64,000 nucleotides of DNA, from contig CAWAEG010000007.1 in the NCBI GenBank assembly GCA_963780895.1, positions 1 through 64,000 of the forward strand, written 5' to 3'. The position numbers and the translations under genes are program-made. The stretch is from DASQFI01 sp963780895. GTDB lineage: Bacteria; Acidobacteriota; Vicinamibacteria; Vicinamibacterales; SCN-69-37. This document shows positions 9,951-19,267 of this stretch, one piece after another; within the stretch, counting starts at the first letter, position 1, and every line of letters starts with the position of its first letter. A model generated the notes under the pieces. That model ran no database searches. It was not told where the DNA came from and saw nothing but the letters and a program-made list of their open reading frames with translations.

Positions 9951-10282
9951 GTCGAACCCGCGTCCGAAAGGCCTGTCGCCGCAGGAATCTACATGCATAG
10001 CCGTCCTTGTTGATTCGCGCCCGGCCTCAAAGAACGGCGAATGGGCCGGACGCTAGTCCGTAGAGTCTCGCCCCACCGCGCCGGACGCGCGTCAGAGCCA
10101 GCCTGCTAAATGGCGTTCGTCCCCAGCCCGCAGGCTGACCGGGGCGAACGTCGCGAGCCTAATTAGGCCGCGAGCGCAAGCTGCGTGTTCGCAGTTACGT
10201 GTTTTTCCACCGGATTAACGAGCAGGTGGCGCTCGGCATGCATCCCACAGTCCCTTGCCCCCGTCGAAGCCGTGTCGCCCCC
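9934..10282 (-). ncRNA. ssrA: tmRNA (transfer-messenger RNA)
   Basis: Rescues stalled ribosomes and tags incomplete proteins for proteolysis. The 5' end reads GGGGGCGACACGGCTTCGAC and the 3' end GGGTTCGACTCCCGCCGCC followed by TCCACCA. The 7-bp acceptor stem GGGGGCG/CGCCTCC pairs fully with one G-U, giving 349 nt. The tag frame (10192 down to 10163) starts at a GCG resume codon and encodes ANTQLALAA followed by TAA. The LALAA end fits the degradation signal recognised by ClpXP-type proteases. The 3' end is also an integration target (neighbouring integrase remnant). Confidence 0.93.
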
Positions 10283-10469
10283 CAACGGAGAGAACCGCGA
10301 CCTTTGATTGTGACAGTGCTCCGCCAGTTTCGCAAACCCTCTGCCCTTGGCCCGCCGTAGCTTTAGCGGAGGCGGCTCGACTCCCATTGAAACGACAGCT
10401 GATGCGACGGTGATCAACGACCCGGCGCATCACGCCCCGCGGTAGGATCCCGCCCGTGCGAGCAACGAC

Positions 10470-10757
10470 GTGGCCGGATCGACGCTGATCAAGGTTGCGT
10501 GGCGGGTCTTCGCCCTCGACGCGGCGCTGGGCGCGGTGTTCATCATCGCCGCCCTCACCGATACGGGTGACCCCGCCGGACGAGGCCTCGCAGAGGTCTA
10601 CGCGGTCGGATGCGTCATCCTCCTGCTCGCCCTGGCCGTCATTCTCGGCATCAGCACCTATTTCCGGAGCACGATCGGGCTGTGGCTCTCCATCGTGCTG
10701 ATGGCCGCTCCGCCAATCCTCTACCTCGTCGGTCTTGCCGGACAACTCCTTGGATGA
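10470..10757 (+). CDS. Small membrane protein, unknown
   Basis: 95 aa from a GTG start. Three hydrophobic segments are visible (about 8-28, 44-63 and 68-90: AVGCVILLLALAVILGI and LWLSIVLMAAPPILYLVG). There are no catalytic motifs or recognised family, and no convincing Shine-Dalgarno sequence. It lies alone between the tmRNA promoter side and a secreted protein. The 187 bp between it and the tmRNA 5' end show nothing further. Confidence 0.5.
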   Translation: MAGSTLIKVAWRVFALDAALGAVFIIAALTDTGDPAGRGLAEVYAVGCVILLLALAVILGISTYFRSTIGLWLSIVLMAAPPILYLVGLAGQLLG

Positions 10758-10808
10758 CGGCAATCAGCGCCCCCGCTACGCTAGGATTGACCTCCGCTGA
10801 GCTCAGCC

Positions 10809-11732
10809 ATGAACGCCGCTCGATTCGTAGCTGTCGCGTTCGTTCTCCTCGCAGCGCCGCCACTCCGTCTGGCTGACCAGCAGCCGCGGGACGCATCTAC
10901 ATTGATCGCCTCCGCCCGGCAGGCGCTCGGCGGGGACGCCGCCTTAGCTGCCATCACGTCATTCTCCGTAACAGGCACGATGACCCACATGCGCGGCCCG
11001 AACGCGAGTAGCTCCGTGGACATCAAGTGCGTCCTGCCGGATCGATTCCTCCGAGTCGCGCACCAGACGATGGACCACCCCGTCGGCTCGTTCAGCGTCA
11101 CGCGCTACGAAGGCTTCAACCGCGACCAACCGATCAACGACGTCGTCGCGCCCCAGGCGCCCATGCCGGTCGTGATTCCCGCGGGCCCGGAACCCAAGAC
11201 GCCCGACGAAGTCGCGGCCGCGAGATTGCGCCAGGCAACCACTGCGAAGCGGATCTTCGTGGCGCTCTCGCTGCCCATATTGGTGGCCTCGTTCGAGGCC
11301 TATCCGCTGACGTTCGAAGCCGGCGACCCGTCCACCCTCCCATCAGGACCAGCTGATGTCGTGGTCGCGAGGGCCGCCGATGGATTCACGTGGCGGCTCT
11401 ATCTCGATGCCAAGACCCATCTGCCGGTCAGGCTTTCATGGATGGCCAGGCCGATCGTGACCCGTTCCACGACGTCGATGGCCTCGGTCAACGAACGCAC
11501 GGGCGCCGTGGCTTCGGGACGTCCGCCGGGATTTCCCGCGGGCGATCCAACCTCGGGGATGCCGGATGTGCCCTGGGAGATGACCATCAGCGATTATCGG
11601 GCGGCCGACGGCCTCACCTGGCCTCACCGCATGACCACAACCGTGGGCGCCGACAAATATGAGGAACTGCGCCTCGGCCGTTTCCGGTTGAATCCAGGCA
11701 TAGACGCCAAAGTCTTTGCGCCACGCAAGTAA
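10809..11732 (+). CDS. Secreted hypothetical protein
   Basis: 307 aa. A signal-peptide-like N-terminus (FVAVAFVLLAAPPLRLADQQ) is followed by ASTLIASARQALGGDAALAA, an opening shared with acidobacterial periplasmic proteins related to outer-membrane lipoprotein-sorting folds. A proline/glycine-rich stretch (PPGFPAGDPTSGMPDVP) lies near 235-250 and the C-terminus (RLGRFRLNPGIDAKVFAPRK) resembles that of LolA/DUF-type beta proteins. No catalytic residues are evident. Single-gene context; function unknown. Confidence 0.6.
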   Translation: MNAARFVAVAFVLLAAPPLRLADQQPRDASTLIASARQALGGDAALAAITSFSVTGTMTHMRGPNASSSVDIKCVLPDRFLRVAHQTMDHPVGSFSVTRYEGFNRDQPINDVVAPQAPMPVVIPAGPEPKTPDEVAAARLRQATTAKRIFVALSLPILVASFEAYPLTFEAGDPSTLPSGPADVVVARAADGFTWRLYLDAKTHLPVRLSWMARPIVTRSTTSMASVNERTGAVASGRPPGFPAGDPTSGMPDVPWEMTISDYRAADGLTWPHRMTTTVGADKYEELRLGRFRLNPGIDAKVFAPRK

Positions 11733-11799
11733 GCCTGCGACTCGGGACACCAAGCCGTCCAGAACTGTACGTTCCCCCGTCAGAAACCGATAAGCGATA

Positions 11800-14047
11800 A
11801 TGGGCGTGGGGCAGCTCCCGGATTCTCACCACGCCGGCTCTGATTTCATGCTCGAACCCTCCCGGCCCAAACAAGCTGCCGGCTCTCGCCGGCCTGTGAC
11901 CATTCCCGCGTGGCCCGTCCGAACCCTTGCGTTGACGGCCGGCGCCATCGCCCTCGTGATTTGGCCGAGCATTCCTTTTTCGGGGGACGCGGCGTCAGAG
12001 GAGCAGACGGCCACGGCGGTGCCGGCGTCCGAGCTGTGGCTCGCACCCGCGACCGAAATTCCCGCGTCGAAACAGACGCTCGCCCAAGCCGTCGAGGCGC
12101 TCGGCGAGGATCAGCCCGATCGCGCCCTGCCGGTCTTCGCCAAGGCGACCAGCGACCCGGTGCTCGGTGGCTTCGCGCTCCTGTACCTTGGGCGCGCCCA
12201 GCTGAAACTCGACCGGGAGGAGGACGCCGCCGTTACGGCGAAGAAGCTCCTGTCCATGTCGCCGACGGGTCACCTCGGTGACGCCGCGCTCTGGCTTGCA
12301 GCCGACGCCGCCGAACTGCACGGTGACTGGCCCGCGGTGGTACGGATGCTTCAGACGCTGGCGGCCAACCAACCGGCCGATCCGCAGCGCGTCCAGCTTC
12401 GACTCGGCCGCGCCGCCTTGAAAATCGACGATCGTCGTGTCGCGGCCGCGGCGCTGCACAAGGTCTATTACGAATACCCGTTGACGGTCGAGGCCGCCGA
12501 GGCGCGGGAGGAGCTCGACAAAATCGACGCACCCAACCCACCGACGCCGCCGACACAGGAACGCGTGCAGCTCGATCTCGGCCCGCGCCGAGCGGCTGTA
12601 CAGCGCCGGCCGCTACGCCGATGCCCGCAAGGCCTACGAATCGCTCCGCGCGCTCGTGGCAGGCGACGAGCGCCAGATGACGGACCTGCGGCTGGCGCAG
12701 TGTGACTATCACCTGAAGCGCTATCCGGCCGCGCATGATGCCCTTCGCGAGTACGTCGACAAGTCGCGCAACCGGCTCCAGGAAGCGCAGTTCTTTCTAC
12801 TCAACACCCTGCGGCAGATGGGACGCAAGGACGAATACCTGGCGCTCGTCCGCGCATTCGTGGACGGCAATCCCGGACACGCGTTCGCCGAGGCCGCGCT
12901 GAACGAGCTCGGCACGTTCTGGATCCTCGAGAACGACGACGCGAAGGCGGCTGGAGTCTTTGCCGAGATGTACCGGCTGTTCCCGCGCGGCGTGTACGCC
13001 GATCGCGCTGCCTGGAAAGCCGGCTGGTGGGCGTACAAGAACGGCGAATACGCCGAGACCGTTCGCATCTTCGAGTCCGCGGCGGTGTCATTCCCGCGAG
13101 CGGACTACAAGCCGTCGTGGCTGTACTGGACGGCGCGGTCGCGCCAGGCGATGAAGGAACGTGAAGCCGCCGAAGCCGGCTTCCGCCAGGTCATCGTTGA
13201 TTACCGGAACTCGTATTACGGCCGCCAGGCCGCAGCGGAGGTCGAGCGGATGCTCGCCCCGACACGCCCGGCGGGCGCGGGTGCCGTGGCGCCGGCACGC
13301 CGTACGCTGCCGCCGACGATCGTTGCGGGCGTGCCGCCGCCGAACGCGAACCTGATCCGCGCCCTGCTTGCCGCCGGGCTGTACGACGACGCGATGCTCG
13401 AAGTGAGAAAGATCCAGCGCGTGTCCGGCACCTCGCCGCTGCTCGACGCGACCGTGGCGTACGCGCTGAACCGCAAGGGCGAGCTCCGTCTCGGGATCAA
13501 CCAGATGCGGCGCGCGTATCCGCAATTCATGGCGCACGGGGGAGAGGCGCTGCCGACGCCGATCCTCGAGGTGATTTTCCCGGTGGACCACTGGGCCCTC
13601 ATCACCAAGTACTCCGCGCCGCGCAAGCTCGATCCGTTCCTCATGACGGCGCTCATTGCGCAGGAATCGACGTTCCAGGCCGACGTGCGATCGGTGGCGA
13701 ATGCCTACGGTCTGATGCAGATCCTGCCGGCGACCGGGCGCCGCTACGCGCCGTCGCTGGGGATCCGGCCGTTCAGGACGGCGCGGCTCACGGAGGCCGA
13801 AACGAACGTCCGCATCGGGACGGCGTACTTCTCGGACCTCCTGCGGATGTTCGGGCACGTCGCGCCGGCGCTCGCGGCCTACAATGCCGGCGAACACCGG
13901 GTGTCCCGATGGCTCGCCGAGCGGCCCGGGGTCGATCAGGACGAGTTCATCGACGATATTCCGTTCCCCGAAACGCAGAACTACGTGAAGCGGATCATCG
14001 GGACCGCCGAGGATTACCGGACGTTGTACCGACGGCTCCAGCAGTAA
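11800..14047 (+). CDS. Soluble lytic murein transglycosylase (Slt-type) with one frameshift
   Basis: Cleaves the MurNAc-GlcNAc bond of peptidoglycan in the periplasm. The N-terminal half is TPR/superhelical (residues about 70-500). The C-terminal SLT domain has TALIAQESTF, with the catalytic Glu in AQES, and ANAYGLMQILPATG. The reading frame shifts +1 near 12580: removing one G from the GG at 12580-12581 joins RVQLDL to ARAERLYSAGRYADARKAY and restores about 748 aa. An alternative start at 11848 places the membrane-anchor helix nearer the N-terminus. The frameshift is probably a consensus error. Confidence 0.8.
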
Positions 14048-14067
14048 AAAATGGACTGAAGTGCGCA

Positions 14068-14180
14068 TGTCGGTACGACGGGTACGGCGGGTCCGAGGAA
14101 CCTGATTCTTGTCATCTTTTTTAAGAAAGAAGACATGCGTCAGAACGTTCCGCGGACCCGCCGTACCTGTCGTACCGACA
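14068..14180. repeat. Imperfect palindrome, GGTACG repeat family, copy 1
   Basis: The 34-nt arms 14068-14101 and 14147-14180 match with two mismatches. They enclose a second near-palindrome, GTCATCTTTTTTAAGAAAGA and following bases. The motif TCGGTACGACGGGTACGGCG recurs in the copy at 44.7 kb. It lies between the transglycosylase and aminotransferase genes and could also act as a terminator. Confidence 0.75.
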
Positions 14181-14246
14181 CCTGTTTGGGTCCCTCTCTG
14201 GGTCCCGTTGCTCGTCAGTTGATTCCCTATTACCCTTACCGAATCC

Positions 14247-15461
14247 ATGGCTAACGTCCGTCCCCGTACGTCTCTCAAAGCCGCGCGGTTCACCGAGTCG
14301 GTCATCCGCGAGATGACGCGGCTCGCGCACCAGCACAAGGCCGTCAATCTGTCGCAGGGGTTCCCGGACTTTCCGGCGCCCGAGGCGATCAAGGCCGCCG
14401 CCTGCGACGCGATCAACGCCGACGTCAACCAGTACGCGGTGACGTGGGGCGCCAAGCCGCTCCGCGACGCCATCGCGGCCGACTTCTCGAAACGGTACGG
14501 CACGCCGGTCAATCCAGAGACGAACCTGACCGTCTGTTGCGGGTCCACTGAAGCCATGGTCGCAACCATGCTCGCCATCGTCGATCCGGGCGATGAAGTG
14601 ATCGTCTTCGAGCCGTTCTACGAGAACTACGGGCCCGACGCGGTCCTCTCGGGTGCAACGCCGCGGTACGTCCAGCTGCGGGAGCCCGAAGGGAAGGGCG
14701 ACTGGTGGTTCGATCGCGACGAGCTGCGCAAGGCATTCAACAACCGCACGCGCGCCATCATCATCAACACACCCAACAACCCGACCGGCAAGATCTTCGA
14801 TCGCGAGGACCTGACCGAGATCGCGCGGCTGTGTCAGGAGTGGGGCGCGATCGCCGTGACGGACGAGATCTACGAGCACATCCTGTACGACGGCGCTATG
14901 CATGTCCCGATGGCCACCCTCGACGGCATGGCCGATCGGACCGTGACCATCAACAGCGTGTCGAAGACATTCAGCGTGACCGGCTGGCGTGTGGGTTGGA
15001 CGATCGCGCCGCCGGACATCACGGGCGCCATCCGGAAAGTGCACGACTTCCTGACCGTGGGCGCGGCCGCGCCACTTCAGGAAGCCTCGGCCGCCGCGCT
15101 GGCGCTGCCGGAGTCCTACTACCGTGAGCTGGCGTCGAGCTATCAGATCAAGCGCGATCGGCTGATGGGAATCCTGAAAGACGCCGGCTTCGTCTGCTAT
15201 GAACCGCGTGGCGCCTACTACATCATGACGGACATCGGCGCGTTCGGATTCCCGGACGACGTCGCGTTCGCGCGCCATCTCGTGAGCGAGATCGGCGTCG
15301 CCGCCGTGCCCGGGAGCAGCTTCTACCATGACCCTGCGGCCGGCCGGACCAAGCTGCGATTCTGCTTCTGCAAGAAGGAAGAGACGCTCGCCGCAGCCCA
15401 GGAACGGCTGACGCGAAGCCGCGCCGCGCTGCAGGCGCCGCGGGCAAGCGTCACGCACTGA
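14247..15461 (+). CDS. PLP-dependent class I/II aminotransferase
   Basis: 404 aa, normal for fold-type I aminotransferases. AVNLSQGFPDFPAP (33-46), INTPNNPTGKIF and the lysine-bearing SVSKTFSVTGWRVGW (Lys240 binds PLP) are typical of the kynurenine/methionine aminotransferase (KAT III, YbdL-like) group rather than AspC. FCFCKKEETL near the end matches this subgroup. It transfers the amino group of an amino acid to a 2-oxo acid; exact substrates (Met, Gln or Kyn) cannot be fixed from sequence. No operon partner upstream; a membrane protein gene follows closely. Confidence 0.85.
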   Translation: MANVRPRTSLKAARFTESVIREMTRLAHQHKAVNLSQGFPDFPAPEAIKAAACDAINADVNQYAVTWGAKPLRDAIAADFSKRYGTPVNPETNLTVCCGSTEAMVATMLAIVDPGDEVIVFEPFYENYGPDAVLSGATPRYVQLREPEGKGDWWFDRDELRKAFNNRTRAIIINTPNNPTGKIFDREDLTEIARLCQEWGAIAVTDEIYEHILYDGAMHVPMATLDGMADRTVTINSVSKTFSVTGWRVGWTIAPPDITGAIRKVHDFLTVGAAAPLQEASAAALALPESYYRELASSYQIKRDRLMGILKDAGFVCYEPRGAYYIMTDIGAFGFPDDVAFARHLVSEIGVAAVPGSSFYHDPAAGRTKLRFCFCKKEETLAAAQERLTRSRAALQAPRASVTH

Positions 15462-15551
15462 GAGGTCGCAATTCGCTCCGCAATTGGCCCGCTTTGCATC
15501 GCGCTCGGCGTCTGGTGCGCCGCCGGGCGGATCACCCTGGCTGCCTACGAT

Positions 15552-18125
15552 TTGCCGTCCGTCCGGCTCGCCGCGCCGGCGCCCTGGTGGACGGCGGTGG
15601 CCGGAGCGCTCGTAGCCCTGGCGATCCCGGCCTGGCGGCGGCGGCCGGCGCTCGCCGCACCCGCGCTGCTGGCTACGCTTCCATGGTGGCCGGTGCCGCT
15701 TCCATCGATCGCTCTCGTCTGGACCGGTCCGCTGGCGTGGCTGCCGATCGGGCTCGCGTTACTCGCCGCGCTGTTCGACGAGATCGCCAGGCGCCCTCCT
15801 GAGTCCCTCGAATCGAGAGCCGCGCCGTATCAGGCGCGAACCTGGCGCGTGGCCGCGGCCCTGACCCTCGCGGTCGCGATCGCCGCCGGGTGGAGTCTCA
15901 GCCCGCGCATTCCGCGAGGCGACGAGCTGCACTACCTCGTGATTACACAGAGCCTCCTCAAGGACGGCGACCTCCGCATCGAAAACAACCACCGGGCCCG
16001 CGACTACGCCGCCTACTTCGACGGGCAGCTGGCGCCGGACATGATCCAGCGCGGTCGCGGCGGACAGATCTATTCCATCCACGCGCCGGGCTTGTCCGTC
16101 CTGGTGCTCCCGGCGTTCCGGCTCTTTGGGTATCGCGGCGCCCAGGCGACCGTGCTGTTGCTTGCGGCCCTTGCTGGCGGACTCATCTGGAAAATCGGCT
16201 GGCGCGCCACCGGGTCGGCCACGGCCGCGTGGTTCGCCTGGGCGGCCCTCACCGGATCGATCACCTTCGTCATGCAGAGCGCGACCGTGTTTCCCGACGG
16301 ACCTGCCGCGCTCATCGTCGCGGCCGGCACCTACGTCCTCCTGGCCATGAACGCGCGCGATGGCTCGTGGACGCCGGGCGGGCCGGCGCTGGCCGCCGCC
16401 GGTACGCTGCTCGCGTGCCTGCCATGGCTGCACACGCGCTTTGCCGTCCTGTCGGCCGGGTTCGGCGGGTTGATCGTCTGGTCGATTCTCCGCGACCAAG
16501 CGGTCCCGGCCTCCGCACGTTCGCGCAGACTTGCCTGGTTTCTCCCGGCGCCGGTCGTCGCCGCCACCTGCTGGTTCGCGTTTTTCCAGCTGCTCTATGG
16601 CACGCCGAATCCCGCCGCGCCATACGGCGCTCGGCCGGAGGTGTCATTGGCATTCATTCCGGGCGGGCTGGCGGGTCTGTTCTTCGATCAGCAGTTCGGC
16701 CTGATTGCGTACGCGCCCGTTCTGGCCGCTGCGCTCGCGGGGATCGTGATGGCGCGTCCCGGACCGGCGCGTTGGACCGGCCTGGCGACGATGGCCGTCG
16801 CACTTCTCTATCTCGCTGTCGTGGGGACGTACTGGATGTGGTACGCGGGCGTCCCGGCGCCGCCGGCGCGCTTTGCAACCGCCGTTCTCCCCGCGTTCGC
16901 CATCCCCCTTGCCAGGAGCTGGGCGGTGTCCGGCGTGTTTGGCCGGACGACGCTCGCAACGCTGCTCGGGTTATCGCTCGCCTTCACCGTGGTCGTCATT
17001 GGCGTCGATTTCGGCAGGTTGGCCTGGAACGTCCGCGGCGGCTCGGCACTCTGGCTCGAATGGCTCGGGCCGGTCGTGGATTTGGCGCGAGGATGGCCCA
17101 GCTTTTTCTGGCGGCTGTCGCCGGACGATCTTTCGACGGAAATCCCGTACTTCGTTCACGTCTTCGCGTGGCTGGCGGTCGTGGCCGCGATCGCTGCGGC
17201 CGGAAGGCTCGTCGTTCGACGAACCTCACGCGCCGTGGAAGCGGCGTCCAGCGTCACCGTCTGGAGCGTGGCGCTGGGCCTGATGGCGCTGGTTCAGACG
17301 GGCTGGTGGCTGAACGGTGTGCCGGGTCCGAATCCGGCCCAGTCTCAGATCGCGCTCCTCGAAGCCCGGCGCGACGACGGGCAGAGCGTCATGAGGATTG
17401 CAGCGTTCTCCATCGGGCGCGTCGCCGATCTTGCCGGGACGCTGCGCATCCGGCCGGTTGATCCCGCGCGGCCCGGTTCGGCCGTGTGGGGCGCGATGCG
17501 GGGGCTGCCCGCCGGGACCTATGAGTTCCGTGTCGTGACGGCGCGGCCGCGCCAGGGCGAGATCGCGATACGCATCGGCTCGGCGGTCCGGCCCTGGCGG
17601 ACGCTGACGGTGCTGCCGCTCTCACGGCAGGCTTTCGTCATGACGCTGCCGGCCGACGTGTCGGAGCTGACGTTCGTGCCGGATGCCGGTCTCAGGGAGA
17701 TCGGCGGAACGGTCGAGCTCACGCCCCTGGCGATTCGACCGGACGCGAACGTCCACACGCTGAGCGTCGCGCGGTTCGGCGGCACCGACGTGTTTTTTCT
17801 CGATCAGGACGCGTTCGTGGAAGATACCGGATTCTGGGTCCAGGGCGGGCGGACGACGGAGGTGGTGATGGCGGCCGGGGCCGGACGGCCCTCGGTGCCG
17901 CTGACGCTTCGGAACGGCAGCGCGCCGAACACCGTTCGTCTGCAGACGGACGGAGAACTGCAGACGCTCCCGCTGCGGCCGGATGAAGAGCGTTCCGTCT
18001 CGATTCCCGTCGCCGCCGACGGCGTCGTCCGCCTCCGCGTCAGCTCAGAGTCCGGGTTCAGGCCGTCAGATGCGCCAAACGGCGACCGGCGATTTCTGGG
18101 AGTCTGGGTGAAAATAGCCCAGTAA
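15552..18125 (+). CDS. Large polytopic membrane protein, unknown
   Basis: 857 aa from the first conventional start (TTG 15552). About ten hydrophobic helices fill residues 1-600, then a soluble beta-rich tail of about 250 residues. An early motif, PRIPRGDELHYL (near 118-129), with an acidic pair after the first helices, resembles GT-C glycosyltransferases, so a polyprenyl-sugar transferase is possible but unproven. The frame is open up to 15462, just after the upstream stop, and encodes a hydrophobic stretch (IGPLCIALGVWCAAG), so the true start is probably upstream of the TTG, at a non-canonical codon or coupled to the upstream stop. Confidence 0.6.
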   Translation: MPSVRLAAPAPWWTAVAGALVALAIPAWRRRPALAAPALLATLPWWPVPLPSIALVWTGPLAWLPIGLALLAALFDEIARRPPESLESRAAPYQARTWRVAAALTLAVAIAAGWSLSPRIPRGDELHYLVITQSLLKDGDLRIENNHRARDYAAYFDGQLAPDMIQRGRGGQIYSIHAPGLSVLVLPAFRLFGYRGAQATVLLLAALAGGLIWKIGWRATGSATAAWFAWAALTGSITFVMQSATVFPDGPAALIVAAGTYVLLAMNARDGSWTPGGPALAAAGTLLACLPWLHTRFAVLSAGFGGLIVWSILRDQAVPASARSRRLAWFLPAPVVAATCWFAFFQLLYGTPNPAAPYGARPEVSLAFIPGGLAGLFFDQQFGLIAYAPVLAAALAGIVMARPGPARWTGLATMAVALLYLAVVGTYWMWYAGVPAPPARFATAVLPAFAIPLARSWAVSGVFGRTTLATLLGLSLAFTVVVIGVDFGRLAWNVRGGSALWLEWLGPVVDLARGWPSFFWRLSPDDLSTEIPYFVHVFAWLAVVAAIAAAGRLVVRRTSRAVEAASSVTVWSVALGLMALVQTGWWLNGVPGPNPAQSQIALLEARRDDGQSVMRIAAFSIGRVADLAGTLRIRPVDPARPGSAVWGAMRGLPAGTYEFRVVTARPRQGEIAIRIGSAVRPWRTLTVLPLSRQAFVMTLPADVSELTFVPDAGLREIGGTVELTPLAIRPDANVHTLSVARFGGTDVFFLDQDAFVEDTGFWVQGGRTTEVVMAAGAGRPSVPLTLRNGSAPNTVRLQTDGELQTLPLRPDEERSVSIPVAADGVVRLRVSSESGFRPSDAPNGDRRFLGVWVKIAQ

Positions 18126-18146
18126 TTCGTAATTGATAATTGGGTG

Positions 18147-18211
18147 ATTGGGTAATTGAGTAATTGAACAATTACCCAATTACAAATTACCCAATTACTC
18201 AATTACCCAAT
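18147..18211. repeat. AATTACCC inverted repeat between convergent genes
   Basis: A perfect 20-bp inverted repeat, ATTGGGTAATTGAGTAATTG (18147-18166) and its complement at 18192-18211, sits in an AT-rich spacer between two convergent genes. It is a plausible bidirectional terminator. A single arm recurs at 57387-57415. Confidence 0.6.
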
Positions 18212-18215
18212 GCTC

Positions 18216-19058
18216 TTAGTATCTGACCACGCCGCCGAACCACATGCCCTGGAACTTGGTGTCCCCGGTGTCGTCCTCGATGTTGAGGAACGTCGTCATG
18301 CGGCGCCAGCCGACCTGCACGCCCACGTAGTTGTTCACGTTGAACGTGCCGTGGATGTCCCAGTCGAAGTAGTTCGCCTTGTAACTCTCATCGAAGTCCA
18401 GGTCTGGAAGCTTGAAGCCGGTCACCTCGAAGTTCACCGCCACCTCGGGAATGATGTAGAAGCGCCCGACGCCACCGATCGCGGGCAGCGGTCCGCGCGC
18501 GAGGGTGCTTTCGTCGGAGATGAGTGACCGCAGCTGGGCGTTGAACTCCGTGAAGCGCGCCTCGAGCAGCACGCCGGCGAAGCCCCGTTCCGTGTAGACG
18601 AAGTCGTATTCGTACCCGACGCGCCAGACCTTCCAGCCGAACGAGGACTGAATCGGCAGACTGACCGGATACAGCTGTCCGTTGAAGGTGATGTTCCGGT
18701 TGAGCGTCGTTTCCGCTTCGTACACGACCGGCGTGTACTGGATGCGGAAGCGGTGCTTCGCGCTCGGCCGCAGGACGATGCGCAGGTCCTTGAAGCGCGT
18801 CCGCTTGAAGCCGAGGTCGCTTTCGAAGTCGATCTGGTCGCCGACGATGCCGAACTGCTCGCTCGAGATGACGCCGAAGAGCGACGGCGTCCAGAGCGTG
18901 CCGGCGACTTCGACGTGGTATTTCTCGCCGAGCGGGCCGGTCCGGAGCTCGGGCGCCTCGTATTGCGCACGCGCGGTCGACGGCAGGACGCCGACCAGGG
19001 CCAGCACGCCTGCCGCGAGGCCGAGCCAGCGCCGCGAGAGGGGAGTCGAGAACTGCAT
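18216..19058 (-). CDS. Outer-membrane beta-barrel protein, unknown
   Basis: About 280 aa. A signal peptide (LGLAAGVLALVGVLPSTARAQ) is followed by alternating amphipathic strands (HRFRIQYTPVVYEAETTLN, VWRVGYEYDFVYTERGFAG) and an aromatic C-terminus (GMWFGGVVRY), all features of a small barrel. ATG 19058 is preferred over 19076 because a GGAGG Shine-Dalgarno sequence lies just upstream and overlaps the alternative start. Probably monocistronic; convergent with the large membrane protein gene. Confidence 0.65.
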   Translation of the reverse strand: MQFSTPLSRRWLGLAAGVLALVGVLPSTARAQYEAPELRTGPLGEKYHVEVAGTLWTPSLFGVISSEQFGIVGDQIDFESDLGFKRTRFKDLRIVLRPSAKHRFRIQYTPVVYEAETTLNRNITFNGQLYPVSLPIQSSFGWKVWRVGYEYDFVYTERGFAGVLLEARFTEFNAQLRSLISDESTLARGPLPAIGGVGRFYIIPEVAVNFEVTGFKLPDLDFDESYKANYFDWDIHGTFNVNNYVGVQVGWRRMTTFLNIEDDTGDTKFQGMWFGGVVRY

Positions 19059-19201
19059 TGGTTGAATTGCCTCCATGGAACCGGCGCTGGCGCGCCTTAT
19101 TGCCTGAAACGGTTGCGCGTTCGACGCACGAAAGTTATCGGCGTATCAGGCCACATCGAATACGGTCCGCGCAAGATTCTTGGTTGGATAAGAACCTGCC
19201 G

Positions 19202-19262
19202 CGCCGAAGCGCAGCGCGCGAAGGCGGAGCCTGCCTCGCCGAAGCGCAGCGCGCGAAGGCGG
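19202..19262. repeat. Two direct copies of a 26-bp repeat
   Basis: A 26-bp unit starting CGCCGAAGCGCAGCGCGCG occurs at 19202-19227 and again at 19237-19262. It shares the GCGAAGGC core seen in the hairpins beside the tmRNA and tRNA genes. The copies lie between the outer-membrane protein and 3D-domain genes. Confidence 0.7.
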
Positions 19263-19267
19263 GCGGG

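Noticed and set aside
13088..15458. Long minus-strand frames opposite slt and the aminotransferase
   Set aside because: Both overlap genes with diagnostic motifs on the plus strand.
19202..19262. CRISPR-like repeat
   Set aside because: Only two adjacent copies with a 9-bp gap; no spacers or cas genes in the window.
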